Below the pieces are notes generated by a model, which was not told the DNA's origin, made no database searches, and saw only the letters and a list, made by a program, of their open reading frames with translations. Position numbers and translations under genes: made by a program. Shown piece by piece: positions 24,894 to 32,720 of a DNA stretch of 35,404 nucleotides (the stretch's first letter is position 1; the number at the start of each line of letters is the position of its first letter). The stretch is taken from NCBI GenBank assembly GCA_041746855.1, contig JBGTGG010000211.1, forward strand, positions 1 through 35,404, read 5' to 3'. This DNA comes from JBGTGG01 sp041746855. GTDB lineage: Bacteria > Bacteroidota > Bacteroidia > Cytophagales > Cyclobacteriaceae.

Positions 24894-25775
24894 ATGAGGG
24901 AACAGCAAAAAATTTCCATCCGCTTTTTTGATGACCGCGAAGTGCGTGCTTTGTGGGACGAGCAACACGCCAAGTGGTGGTTTTCGGTATTGGATATCAT
25001 AGCGGTCCTTACTGACCAGGACGACTATGCAAAAGCCCGTAATTATTGGAAATACCTCAAAGCCAAGCTAAAGAAGGAGAATCACCAAGTGGTTAGTGCT
25101 ACTACCCAGTTGAAGCTGCTCGCTCCTGATGGTAAAAGACGCCTAGCAGATATGCTTGATTACGAAGGGATTATTGCCTTGGGCAAAACATTCCCGGGAA
25201 CAAAAGCCAACCGATTTATTGAATGGTTTACCTATAGCGATGAGTCCATTGACGGCAAAAGCAAAACAAAGGCTTATGCGCTGTTTGAAAGTTCATTTAT
25301 CGCCAACATAGAAGTTGGGACCACCAATGGCCTGCAACAAATACACGCCTATCTGTTTGGTGGCTTGTATGATTTTGCGGGGCAAATAAGACAGAAAAAT
25401 ATTTCGAAGGGTGGTTTTCAATTTGCTGTAGCCCGCTTTCTGAAGGATACCTTAACGCGAATAGACCAAATGCCTGAAAACACCTTGGATGAAATAGTTG
25501 AAAAATATGTGGAGATGAACATTGCCCATCCCTCTATGGAAGGCAATGGCAGGAGCACCCGTATATGGCTGGATTTGATGTTGAAAAAGCGCCTGAAGAA
25601 ATGCGTGGATTGGAGTAAAATTGGTAAAAGTGATTACATGAGTGCGATGGTTAAAAGCACAGTAGATATTAGCCGTCTAAAAGGATTACTGAAAAAGGCC
25701 CTCACCAATCAAATCGATAGTCGTGAAATGTATATGAAAGGAATAGACTATTCTTATTATTATGAAGAAAATTGA
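24894..25775 (+). CDS. Fic-domain AMPylase (class III, NmFic-like) fused to an N-terminal phage-antirepressor/Bro-N-like domain
   Basis: This 293-residue fusion has two parts. Residues about 7-115 (RFFDDREVRALWDEQHAKW, FSVLDIIAVLT, then ARNYWKYLKAKLKKE) resemble Bro-N/antirepressor domains of phage and toxin genes, which often bind DNA. Residues about 125-293 are a Fic domain close to Neisseria NmFic: IEVGTTNGLQQIHAYLFGGLYDFAGQIR, the flap GGFQFA (173-178), the catalytic HPSMEGNGR (212-220), and a C-terminal autoinhibitory helix SYYYEEN (287-293) with the S-x-x-x-E pattern. NmFic AMPylates GyrB and ParE. The third motif residue is Ser where Fic proteins normally have Phe. It has no partner antitoxin gene. 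It converges on rnhA. Confidence 0.9.
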   Translation: MREQQKISIRFFDDREVRALWDEQHAKWWFSVLDIIAVLTDQDDYAKARNYWKYLKAKLKKENHQVVSATTQLKLLAPDGKRRLADMLDYEGIIALGKTFPGTKANRFIEWFTYSDESIDGKSKTKAYALFESSFIANIEVGTTNGLQQIHAYLFGGLYDFAGQIRQKNISKGGFQFAVARFLKDTLTRIDQMPENTLDEIVEKYVEMNIAHPSMEGNGRSTRIWLDLMLKKRLKKCVDWSKIGKSDYMSAMVKSTVDISRLKGLLKKALTNQIDSREMYMKGIDYSYYYEEN

Positions 25776-25830
25776 AAAATGAAGGGAGAGTGTTTGGATA
25801 TTTTTCTGATTCCTTATAATAATTAATAAT

Positions 25831-26301
25831 CTATAGTATCGAATTACTACCCTTACTCTCCTCATACGCAGCATCAATCAACAACTTGCCACTGCTAGCA
25901 GCCATCACAGCCAGTTGATCACAACGTTCATTTTCAGCATGCCCGGCATGGCCTTTTACCCAGTGAAATTTAGGTTTGTATTTTCGGTACAATGGAATAA
26001 ACCTTTTCCATAGATCAGGGTTGGCTTTTTTTGCAAACCCTTTTTTCTCCCAGCCCCAAACCCAACCTTTTTCAACGGAATCAACAACATATTTTGAATC
26101 TGAAATAATCGTGACCGGATGTCCTTCTGTTTTTATTGCTTCAAGTCCTGCTATTACGGCCAACAGTTCCATGCGGTTATTGGTGGTGAGCCTAAACCCC
26201 TGACTTAACTCTTTTTCGTGTTTTCCAAATTTCAGGATCGTGCCGTAGCCACCGGGTCCCGGGTTTCCCTGGGCAGCACCATCTGTATAGATTCGAATCA
26301 T
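25831..26301 (-). CDS. rnhA: Ribonuclease HI
   Basis: RNase HI cuts the RNA strand of RNA-DNA hybrids and removes R-loops and primers. The 156-residue protein has the four catalytic acids, Asp7 in IYTDGAA, Glu45 in NRMELLAVI, Asp68 in SDSKYVVD and Asp128 in ERCDQLA, and His118 in KGHAGH. The basic protrusion GWEKKGFAKKANPDLWKR is also present. The length is standard. It overlaps the end of marC by 4 bases, so it is probably the second gene of a marC-rnhA operon. Confidence 0.96.
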   Translation of the reverse strand: MIRIYTDGAAQGNPGPGGYGTILKFGKHEKELSQGFRLTTNNRMELLAVIAGLEAIKTEGHPVTIISDSKYVVDSVEKGWVWGWEKKGFAKKANPDLWKRFIPLYRKYKPKFHWVKGHAGHAENERCDQLAVMAASSGKLLIDAAYEESKGSNSIL

Positions 26302-26873
26302 GGAAAAGAAATATTAGTCTTCACAATTTTAACGGCAATCGCTAATAGAATTACACCGAACACTCTGCGCAAAACAGAGAAGCCCGATTTGCCAATTTTC
26401 TTTTCCAACCACGGACTAATGCGCAACACAAAATAAACGAACACGAGGTTTACCAATATCCCTACTAAAATATTCATTTCGGTATAGACCGCACGCAAGG
26501 ATAGGATGGTTGTTAATGTTCCGGCACCAGCAATCAGCGGAAATGCCAACGGTACAACTGATCCGCTTCCTTTTGCTTCGGGATCGTCTTTAATGAGGGT
26601 AATGCCTAAGATCATTTCGATGGCCACAATAAAAATAACAATAGCACCTGCAATCGCGAAAGAGGCAACATCCAAACCAAAGAGTTGTAAAATGGATTGC
26701 CCAAGAAAAAGAAAGGCAATCATCAACACGGCAGAAATCAGCGTAGCTTTCTCCGCATAAATCCTTCCTTCCCTTTTTCTGATGAGGATTACAAAGGGAA
26801 TAGATCCCAGAATATCAATGACCGCGAAGAGAATGAGGGTGACTGAGAATATTTCTTTGGCGTTCAACTCCAT
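26298..26873 (-). CDS. MarC-family integral membrane protein
   Basis: This 191-residue inner-membrane protein has about six hydrophobic helices. It shows the family pattern: FSVTLILFAVIDILGSIPFVI at the start, LFGLDVASFAIAGAIVIF in the middle, a conserved DDPEAKGSGSVVPLAFPLIAGAGTLTTI loop, and further helices with LVGILVNLVFVYFVLRISPWLEKKIGKSGFSVL. The related E. coli MarC and YchE have no settled function, so I assign none. It is transcribed with rnhA from a -7 box (26900-26893) that lies beside an unusual A10 tract. Confidence 0.92.
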   Translation of the reverse strand: MELNAKEIFSVTLILFAVIDILGSIPFVILIRKREGRIYAEKATLISAVLMIAFLFLGQSILQLFGLDVASFAIAGAIVIFIVAIEMILGITLIKDDPEAKGSGSVVPLAFPLIAGAGTLTTILSLRAVYTEMNILVGILVNLVFVYFVLRISPWLEKKIGKSGFSVLRRVFGVILLAIAVKIVKTNISFP

Positions 26874-26892
26874 GGTTTTAATTTTTTTTTTG

Positions 26893-26900
26893 CAAATCTA
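26893..26900 (-). promoter_or_regulatory. -7 element upstream of marC
   Basis: TAGATTTG on the minus strand is an exact TAnnTTTG, about 20 bases before the marC ATG. The predicted start lies within the ten-A tract at 26891-26882. No TTG is found at the usual -33 spacing. Confidence 0.4.
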
Positions 26901-26906
26901 AAACAA

Positions 26907-26934
26907 AAAAGCCGGACTAAAATGCCCGGCTTTT
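26907..26934 (-). terminator. Terminator after the carbonic anhydrase gene
   Basis: AAAAGCCGG (26934-26926 on the minus strand) pairs with CCGGCTTTT (26915-26907) around a 10-base loop, followed by TTTTTTG. It ends the SulP/carbonic anhydrase transcript and insulates marC. Confidence 0.8.
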
Positions 26935-26962
26935 AATGTTTAAGGTTACTTAATCCTAGATG

Positions 26963-27607
26963 TTAAGCTTGTGCCATTGGGTTGTTAATTTCGATTTCCT
27001 GAAAAACAACTTCTCCCGTTTCCACATTATACATTGCACCAACAATACCAACTTCTCCATTTTCAAGCATTTCATTTAAGGTTGGGCTATTGGTTTTAAT
27101 ATTGGCAATGGCCTGGTGTACATTTTCTTCCGCTACATGCTGCGCGAAATCTTCACCGCCATCACCTTCGCGTTGCCGCACAACTTCAACAGCAGGTTTT
27201 ATTTTAGCCAGCATCCCGGTCAGGTTTCCTAATTCAACATTTTTAATCGCACCTGAAACTGCTCCGCACTTGCTATGGCCTAATACTACGATCAGTTTTG
27301 ATCCCGCAACTTTGCAAGCAAATTCCATACTTCCCAGAATGTCTTCATTCACAAAATTTCCGGCTATACGCACACTGAAAATATCCCCCAGTCCCTGGTC
27401 GAAAACCAACTCAGCGGAAACGCGGGAATCAATACAACTAAGGACAACCGCAAAAGGAAATTGTCCATCTTTTGTTTCATTCACTTGTTGTAATAAATTT
27501 CTGTTGGCCTTAAGATTTTGAACAAACCTTCCGTTACCTTCTTGTAAATACGTAAGCGCTTTTTCTGGCGTCATCGTAGCTTGGGATTCTTCTGTATGTG
27601 TTCTCAT
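26963..27607 (-). CDS. Beta-class carbonic anhydrase
   Basis: This enzyme interconverts CO2 and bicarbonate. The 214-residue protein has the beta-class zinc ligands Cys58, His111 and Cys114 (SCIDSRV, GHSKCGAV), with the Asp60/Arg62 dyad in the CIDSR motif. It starts 5 bases after the stop of the SulP transporter gene and is followed by a strong terminator, so the two form an operon. Such SulP/carbonic anhydrase pairs are known and fit bicarbonate uptake or pH control; that pairing function is inferred from context. Confidence 0.95.
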   Translation of the reverse strand: MRTHTEESQATMTPEKALTYLQEGNGRFVQNLKANRNLLQQVNETKDGQFPFAVVLSCIDSRVSAELVFDQGLGDIFSVRIAGNFVNEDILGSMEFACKVAGSKLIVVLGHSKCGAVSGAIKNVELGNLTGMLAKIKPAVEVVRQREGDGGEDFAQHVAEENVHQAIANIKTNSPTLNEMLENGEVGIVGAMYNVETGEVVFQEIEINNPMAQA

Positions 27608-27611
27608 GATT

Positions 27612-29171
27612 TTAAAATAATATTTCTTCTTTTTTTACTTTCGTTTTAAATTCAACATTGATATTTTTTTGTGCGGAGGTATCCTTGAAATTTTCAATGA
27701 TTTCCATTACATCATAGTCGATGGATTGTGATTGTGTTGCATCAATTGTTACAGTTGCCCCACTTGGAATGCGTTTCAACTCTTTTAAGATAGCCCCTTT
27801 GTTCAGGAAGGTCACTTCCTCCGCCAACGTCATCTTGATTTTGGTATGTCCTTCGGTATCCTCTTTGTGAAGGAAATGGGAGTTGCGATAGCTGTTTCGA
27901 ATGATGATAAAAAAAGCAACGATAAGCCCAAAGCCTATACCCGTTAGCAAGTCGGTCAATACGATTCCAATGATAGTGATCATAAATGGAATAAACTGCG
28001 CCCATCCAAGTTTATAAATCTCTATGAACATGGAAGGTTTTGCTAGTTTATATCCTACCAGGATGAGGATACTGGCCAAGACCGCGAGCGGTATGAGGTT
28101 GAGGATGTTTGGAATTATCCACACACACAACAACAACAGAAAACCGTGTAGGATAGCTGAAAGTTTTGTTTTGCCACCGGATTGAATGTTTGCCGAACTC
28201 CTAACGATTACCTGGGTTACGGGAAGCCCTCCGATCAACCCGGAAGTCATGTTCCCAATGCCTTGGGCAATTAACTCGCGGTTTGTAGGGGTCACATTTT
28301 TCGCAGGGTCGAGTTTATCCGTTGCTTCTACACACAGTAATGTTTCAAGACTGGCCACAACAGCAATCGTGAAAGCAACAATGTACACCTCTTGATTTAA
28401 CAGTTGCGAAAAATCAGGCATCGAAAACTGCCCAATAAATGATGGGATATCATCCGATACAGGAACTGTAACCAAATGGACAGGGTCAAGAGCCAATTCA
28501 GGAAAGTATTGATGAGCCAGCATTTGAAAGAAAATCCCAAATGCCACGACCACCAAAGGCCCCTGGAGGATCGTAAAAATTTTGTGTTTCTTTGTTAGGT
28601 ATACATCCCATAGAATCAGCAGCCCCATTGAGATTGCTGCTACTACCACTGCCCCTGGGGTAATCGCATCCGTCATCGCAATTAATTCAGTAAAAGTATT
28701 CTCTCCATCTGCTTGTGTAAAGTTGAGGTCACCTTCATAATCATGGTCATATCCAAAAGCATGTGGAATTTGTTTGAGGATAATGATAATCCCGATGGCG
28801 GTAAGCATTCCTTTGATTACCGATGATGGGAAATAATACCCAATCACACCCGCCCGTGCAACGCCCAATATAATTTGAAACACTCCGGCAATGACCACCG
28901 CTAATAAAAAGGTCTCGAAACTATTTAGCGTTTGAATGGCAGACAAAACAATGACTGTGAGTCCCGCAGCCGGCCCACTAACCCCAAGAGTGGATCCGCT
29001 AATGGCGCCAACCACAATTCCTCCTACTATTCCTGCAATAATTCCTGAAAATAAGGGCGCCCCGCTGGCAAGGGCAATGCCCAGGCACAATGGAAGCGCA
29101 ACAAAGAATACGATCAAGCTTGCAGGCGCATCGGTTTTAATGTTTTTAAAAATGGATGATTCCTTTATCAT
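27612..29171 (-). CDS. SulP-family (SLC26-type) anion transporter
   Basis: This 519-residue inner-membrane transporter has about 10-14 hydrophobic helices (residues 15-415) and a C-terminal cytoplasmic segment (about 430-519). That segment, with EEVTFLNKGAILKELKRIPSGATVTIDATQSQSIDYDVMEII, matches a STAS domain. The N-terminus ASLIVFFVALPLCLGIALASGAPL is a family hallmark. SulP proteins move sulfate, bicarbonate or chloride. The cotranscribed carbonic anhydrase favours bicarbonate (inferred). The start at 29171 fits the cytoplasmic N-terminus. Confidence 0.93.
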   Translation of the reverse strand: MIKESSIFKNIKTDAPASLIVFFVALPLCLGIALASGAPLFSGIIAGIVGGIVVGAISGSTLGVSGPAAGLTVIVLSAIQTLNSFETFLLAVVIAGVFQIILGVARAGVIGYYFPSSVIKGMLTAIGIIIILKQIPHAFGYDHDYEGDLNFTQADGENTFTELIAMTDAITPGAVVVAAISMGLLILWDVYLTKKHKIFTILQGPLVVVAFGIFFQMLAHQYFPELALDPVHLVTVPVSDDIPSFIGQFSMPDFSQLLNQEVYIVAFTIAVVASLETLLCVEATDKLDPAKNVTPTNRELIAQGIGNMTSGLIGGLPVTQVIVRSSANIQSGGKTKLSAILHGFLLLLCVWIIPNILNLIPLAVLASILILVGYKLAKPSMFIEIYKLGWAQFIPFMITIIGIVLTDLLTGIGFGLIVAFFIIIRNSYRNSHFLHKEDTEGHTKIKMTLAEEVTFLNKGAILKELKRIPSGATVTIDATQSQSIDYDVMEIIENFKDTSAQKNINVEFKTKVKKEEILF

Positions 29172-29250
29172 TGTTATGAAATGAAAATGTTAATTGAAAA
29201 TAGTTGTGGAACCGGGCTTTTGCGAAGCACGGCAATGGGGGTTGTTGTTG

Positions 29251-29595
29251 TTAGGCGTAAAAGAGAGCCTCTGGAGGTTGTTGGACTTGGGGTAGATGCG
29301 GTTTGGCTGCCAACTTTGCGTCAAGGATGGTCCATGCCACTTTAGCCCGGATGGTGTTTCCTTTTATAAAAAGACGGTGTTGTTGCCATTTTTTAGAATC
29401 ATTATCCTCCTTTGAATCTTCCTTTTCGCTTTCTTCGGGGAAATCCTCAAGGGGTTCAATAGGTAGTGAATCGTCTGTAGCGTCAACCGGTACGAGCATA
29501 ACAACGCCTTCTTCCAAAAGTGTTTCTTTCGGAATGTAAAGCTGGGAAAGTAGAATCCCGGAAGCGATTATGAGAAAAAATGCCTTTTTCACCAC
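29251..29595 (-). CDS. Small exported acidic protein, unknown function
   Basis: I do not recognise the family. Starting at GTG 29595 it has 114 residues: M-V-K-K-A-F-F-L-I-I-A-S-G gives a good signal or anchor segment, followed by a strongly acidic region with LEDFPEESEKEDSKEDNDS and a C-terminal part with RLFIKGNTIRAKVAWTILDAKLAA. An ATG at 29661, 2 bases after the aroQ stop, is an alternative that adds an unlikely cysteine-rich N-terminus. It lies downstream of aroQ on the same strand. TATCTTTG just before the GTG could be an internal -7 box. Confidence 0.5.
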   Translation of the reverse strand: MVKKAFFLIIASGILLSQLYIPKETLLEEGVVMLVPVDATDDSLPIEPLEDFPEESEKEDSKEDNDSKKWQQHRLFIKGNTIRAKVAWTILDAKLAAKPHLPQVQQPPEALFYA

Positions 29596-29663
29596 ACAAA
29601 GATAACCATGTAGCCTCGTAAAGCAAAGGAGGCCGTTGTTCACCAAGCGAGGAAACGGCATTG

Positions 29664-30089
29664 TTATGGTTTTGGTTTCAGCAAAAAGTCGATCGCCATT
29701 GCATATCCTTCCAAACCAAATCCTGAAATAAGGCCAATGCATTTAGAGGTAATCAGGCTTTTGTGCCTAAATTCTTCCCGGGCATAGATGTTGGAAATAT
29801 GGACCTCAACAACTTTCGTCTTAATCGCGCCAATGGCATCATGAATGGCCACTGAGGTATGGGTGTAAGCACCCGCATTCAGGATAATGCCCTGAAATGT
29901 AAAACCCACTTCATGGATTTTATTGATCAACTCCCCTTCAATGTTGGATTGGTAGTAGTGCAATTCCGTGGAAGGAAAATGTGATTGAAGTTCTTCAAAG
30001 TAATTTTCGAAATCGCGACTTCCATAGATACCTTCTTCGCGAACTCCCAGTAAATTTAGGTTTGGGCCGTTGATAATTATTATTTTCAT
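29664..30089 (-). CDS. aroQ: Type II 3-dehydroquinate dehydratase
   Basis: This enzyme dehydrates 3-dehydroquinate to 3-dehydroshikimate, the third step of the shikimate pathway. The 141-residue dodecamer-type protein has INGPNLNLLGVREEGIYG (6-23) with the catalytic Tyr22, the NAGAYTHTSVAIHDAI substrate loop (71-86), EVHISNIYAREEFRHKS (95-111) with His97, and ISGFGLEGYAMA (121-132). The length is normal. It is divergent from xerD. Confidence 0.95.
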   Translation of the reverse strand: MKIIIINGPNLNLLGVREEGIYGSRDFENYFEELQSHFPSTELHYYQSNIEGELINKIHEVGFTFQGIILNAGAYTHTSVAIHDAIGAIKTKVVEVHISNIYAREEFRHKSLITSKCIGLISGFGLEGYAMAIDFLLKPKP

Positions 30090-30106
30090 TCCCTCAGGTT
30101 AATCTT

Positions 30107-30136
30107 TTGACTGCGATAAAGATAATGGTTTCTTTG
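30107..30136 (+). promoter_or_regulatory. Possible promoter of xerD
   Basis: TTG (30107-30109), a 19-base spacer and TTTCTTTG (30129-30136) match the Bacteroidota promoter with one mismatch (T for A in the -7 box). The predicted start is at the ATG (30141), which would make the message leaderless. Confidence 0.35.
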
Positions 30137-30140
30137 CTTT

Positions 30141-31049
30141 ATGGCAGCGGGCAACTGGGATATTCACATCAAGCAGTTTGGAAACTATTTAAAGTTGGAG
30201 CGATCGCTGTCACCCAACTCCATTGCAGCGTATTTGTCTGACGTTGAAAAACTTACACAATACCTGGAGGTTTCGAAAAATGCTGCATCGCCTTTATTGT
30301 TAACTGCAAAACATATTCAGGGATTTCTCCAATATATTAATGAGTTAGGTATAAGTGCCCACAGCCAGGCGCGGATGTTATCCGGAATAAAAGCATTTTA
30401 TAAATACCTGGTGTATGAAGAGCTTGTAGAGAAAGATCCTACTGAATTAATTGAAGGCCCGAAGCTCGGACGCAAACTTCCTGATACGTTGAGTTTTATG
30501 GAAATCGAGCAGTTGTTCGAAGCGATCGATTTGTCGAAGCCGGAAGGTGGAAGGAACAGGGCCATGTTGGAAGTATTATACAGTTCAGGCTTGCGTGTTT
30601 CCGAATTGGTGGAGTTAAAAATCAACAACGTACATTTTGATGTAGGTTTTTTGCGCGTTGTTGGAAAAGGAAATAAAGAACGATTGGTTCCTGTGGGTAC
30701 CGATGCGTTGAAATTTTTAAAAATTTATTTACAGGAAATACGGGTACACATTCCGATTAAGAAAGGTTTTGAAGGATTTGTTTTTCTAAACCGAAATGGA
30801 AGAAAGCTTTCCCGCGTGATGGTGTTTATGATTATCAAAGATTTGGCAGTACGCATGGGGTTGAACAAAACAATCAGTCCGCATACATTTCGGCATTCGT
30901 TTGCCACGCATTTAATTGAAGGTGGTGCTGACTTACGTGCCGTTCAGGAAATGCTGGGCCACGAGTCGATCACGACTACTGAAATTTACACGCACCTTGA
31001 TCGTGATTATTTAAAACAAGTGATTCGGGATTTTCATCCGCGGAGTTAA
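30141..31049 (+). CDS. xerD: Site-specific tyrosine recombinase XerD
   Basis: XerD with XerC resolves chromosome dimers at dif during division. The 302-residue protein has the N-terminal core-binding domain (1-110) with SPNSIAAYLSDV. The catalytic domain has the full tyrosine-recombinase set: Arg152 (GLRVSEL), Lys176 (VGKGNKER), His248 and Arg251 (HTFRHSFATHL), His274 (GHESI) and Tyr283 (EIYTHL). The length is that of chromosomal XerD/XerC, not a phage integrase, and no attachment site or integrase-linked island is seen. It is divergent from aroQ. Confidence 0.93.
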   Translation: MAAGNWDIHIKQFGNYLKLERSLSPNSIAAYLSDVEKLTQYLEVSKNAASPLLLTAKHIQGFLQYINELGISAHSQARMLSGIKAFYKYLVYEELVEKDPTELIEGPKLGRKLPDTLSFMEIEQLFEAIDLSKPEGGRNRAMLEVLYSSGLRVSELVELKINNVHFDVGFLRVVGKGNKERLVPVGTDALKFLKIYLQEIRVHIPIKKGFEGFVFLNRNGRKLSRVMVFMIIKDLAVRMGLNKTISPHTFRHSFATHLIEGGADLRAVQEMLGHESITTTEIYTHLDRDYLKQVIRDFHPRS

Positions 31050-31075
31050 AAGTGATCAGGATTTTCAAATTCTAT

Positions 31076-31083
31076 TACCTTTG
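31076..31083 (+). promoter_or_regulatory. -7 element for the DUF4136 gene and pyrD
   Basis: TACCTTTG is an exact TAnnTTTG, 15 bases before the ATG at 31099, with no clear -33 TTG. It overlaps a TTG at 31081 that would otherwise be a candidate start, which supports the downstream ATG. Confidence 0.4.
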
Positions 31084-31098
31084 AAAAAAATAGTACAA

Positions 31099-31647
31099 AT
31101 GCAAAAGCTACCATTCCTATTACTTCTTCTGTTCATAGCCACTGTAGGCTTTTCCCAAAAAGTAGATGTCAAGTATGACAAAAAACTGGATTTTTCACTT
31201 TACAAAACTTTTTCAGTGGGGGAAGGGGAAATCTTTACTCCGGAAGGGGAGCGCAAATTCAAGGAGGAGGAACTGAAAAGCTGGATTCGTGAAGCCCTGG
31301 TCCAGGAATTAAAAGCAAAAGGATTGACCCCTGTAGATACGAATGCAGATTTGCATATTGATTTTGTAGCAGGAGCATTGCAACAAACTCAATTTGAAGA
31401 TTGGGGCCCGATGGGATATTCACAATCCCCGGATCCGATGGGACAAGGATCCAGTCGCACGTGGTCGGCTGAGTATAGTCAGGGAAGCATGTTTTTGGAT
31501 TTCATTGACACCAAGGTTAACAAAGTTGTGTGGAACGCTACGGCAACGGTTAATCTGACAGAAGAACAAAATATTGATCGCTTGATTAATGAAATAGTAG
31601 CGAAGTCACTCCGGAAGTTTCCTGTTAAATCAAAAAAGAAAAAATAA
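31099..31647 (+). CDS. DUF4136 family exported protein
   Basis: Function is unknown. The family is common in Bacteroidota and Proteobacteria, usually as periplasmic or outer-membrane lipoproteins. From ATG 31099 it has 182 residues, with signal peptide MQKLPFLLLLLFIATVGFSQ cleaved after FSQ and no lipobox cysteine. The mature part starts KVDVKYDKKLDFSLYKTFSV, the DUF4136 opening strand and Tyr-Lys-Thr-Phe motif. It continues LKSWIREALVQELKAKGLTPVDTNADLHIDFVAG and a last strand with MFLDFIDTKVNKVVWNATATVNL. pyrD starts at the base after its TAA, so they are co-transcribed. Confidence 0.88.
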   Translation: MQKLPFLLLLLFIATVGFSQKVDVKYDKKLDFSLYKTFSVGEGEIFTPEGERKFKEEELKSWIREALVQELKAKGLTPVDTNADLHIDFVAGALQQTQFEDWGPMGYSQSPDPMGQGSSRTWSAEYSQGSMFLDFIDTKVNKVVWNATATVNLTEEQNIDRLINEIVAKSLRKFPVKSKKKK

Positions 31648-32676
31648 GTGTATCGCCTCATCCGACCGCTACTTTTTTCCATTGATCCGGAGCGGGTTCA
31701 TCATCTGGTCTTTTCACTTTTAAAGTTCACCGCAAAAATTCCTTTTCTAAAAGGAATGTTAAAATCGGTGTATGGAATTAGTGATCCGCGATTAGAAAGA
31801 AAATTATTAGGCCTTACTTTTAAGAACCCGGTAGGGCTGGCTGCTGGTTTCGATAAGGATGCCAAACTCATTGATGAGTTGGCCTGTTTTGGTTTTGGTT
31901 TTATTGAGATTGGTACGCTGACACCCAAACCACAACCCGGAAATGACAAGCCCCGGTTATTCCGTTTGCCGGAAGATCATGCATTGATCAATCGTATGGG
32001 GTTTAACAATGGTGGTATTGATGCTGCTGCACTTCGGTTGATGAAGAAAAGATCAAATGTGATGGTGGGGGGCAACATAGGCAAAAACAAAATCACACCC
32101 AACGAAAGTGCTTTTGATGATTATGCGAAATGTGTGGAAGTGTTGCATCCGCATGTAGATTATTTTGTTGTGAATGTAAGTTCACCGAATACACCCGGTT
32201 TGCGTGAACTACAGGAAAAGGAACCGCTTACAAAATTATTGCAGTATGTTATTGATTTGAGCAAGTCAAAGCAAAAGTATAAGCCGGTGTTATTAAAGAT
32301 TGCGCCCGATTTAACACCATCACAACTCGATGATATAATTGAGGTTTTAAAAATCACCAAAACAGATGGTGTTATTGCCACCAATACGACTATCTCAAGA
32401 GCTGATCTTAAAACAAAAAAAGAATTTGTGGATACGATTGGTGCAGGTGGATTGAGTGGCAAACCTGTGAAAGATAAATCTAACGAAGTGCTTCGCTATT
32501 TACGTGAAAAACTAGGAAAGGAATATCCTATTATCGGGGTGGGAGGGATCATGACTCCCGAAGATGCAATTGAAAAATTGAATGCCGGAGCAGATTTGAT
32601 CCAACTTTACACCGGGTTTATTTATGAAGGACCGGGTGTTGTGAAGAGCATTAATAAGGCAATTTTAAAAATGTAG
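31648..32676 (+). CDS. pyrD: Class 2 dihydroorotate dehydrogenase (quinone)
   Basis: This membrane-associated flavoenzyme oxidises dihydroorotate to orotate and passes electrons to quinone, the fourth step of pyrimidine synthesis. The 342-residue protein has the class 2 N-terminal helix MYRLIRPLLFSIDPERVHHL, which binds quinone, GLAAGFDKDAKL, RMGFNNGG, and VVNVSSPNTPGLREL with the catalytic Ser. It also has KIAPDL, IATNTT and the phosphate-binding GVGGIMTPEDA. The start is GTG 31648, immediately after the TAA of the DUF4136 gene. The family start fits exactly. Confidence 0.95.
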   Translation: MYRLIRPLLFSIDPERVHHLVFSLLKFTAKIPFLKGMLKSVYGISDPRLERKLLGLTFKNPVGLAAGFDKDAKLIDELACFGFGFIEIGTLTPKPQPGNDKPRLFRLPEDHALINRMGFNNGGIDAAALRLMKKRSNVMVGGNIGKNKITPNESAFDDYAKCVEVLHPHVDYFVVNVSSPNTPGLRELQEKEPLTKLLQYVIDLSKSKQKYKPVLLKIAPDLTPSQLDDIIEVLKITKTDGVIATNTTISRADLKTKKEFVDTIGAGGLSGKPVKDKSNEVLRYLREKLGKEYPIIGVGGIMTPEDAIEKLNAGADLIQLYTGFIYEGPGVVKSINKAILKM

Positions 32677-32720
32677 TAAGCATGAATATGCGCTTATTAT
32701 CGAAGTTTGGTTACCCATTT

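Noticed and set aside
24894..25775. Toxin-antitoxin operon at the Fic gene
   Set aside because: Class III Fic proteins carry their own inhibitory helix, and no small antitoxin gene lies next to it on the same strand.
30141..31049. XerD as integrase of a mobile element
   Set aside because: It has the length and sequence of chromosomal XerD, and no flanking direct repeats, tRNA or phage genes are seen.
32677..32720. Possible bidirectional terminator TAAGC...GCTTA between pyrD and the T9SS gene
   Set aside because: The stem is only about five base pairs without a T tract, so it is not supported.
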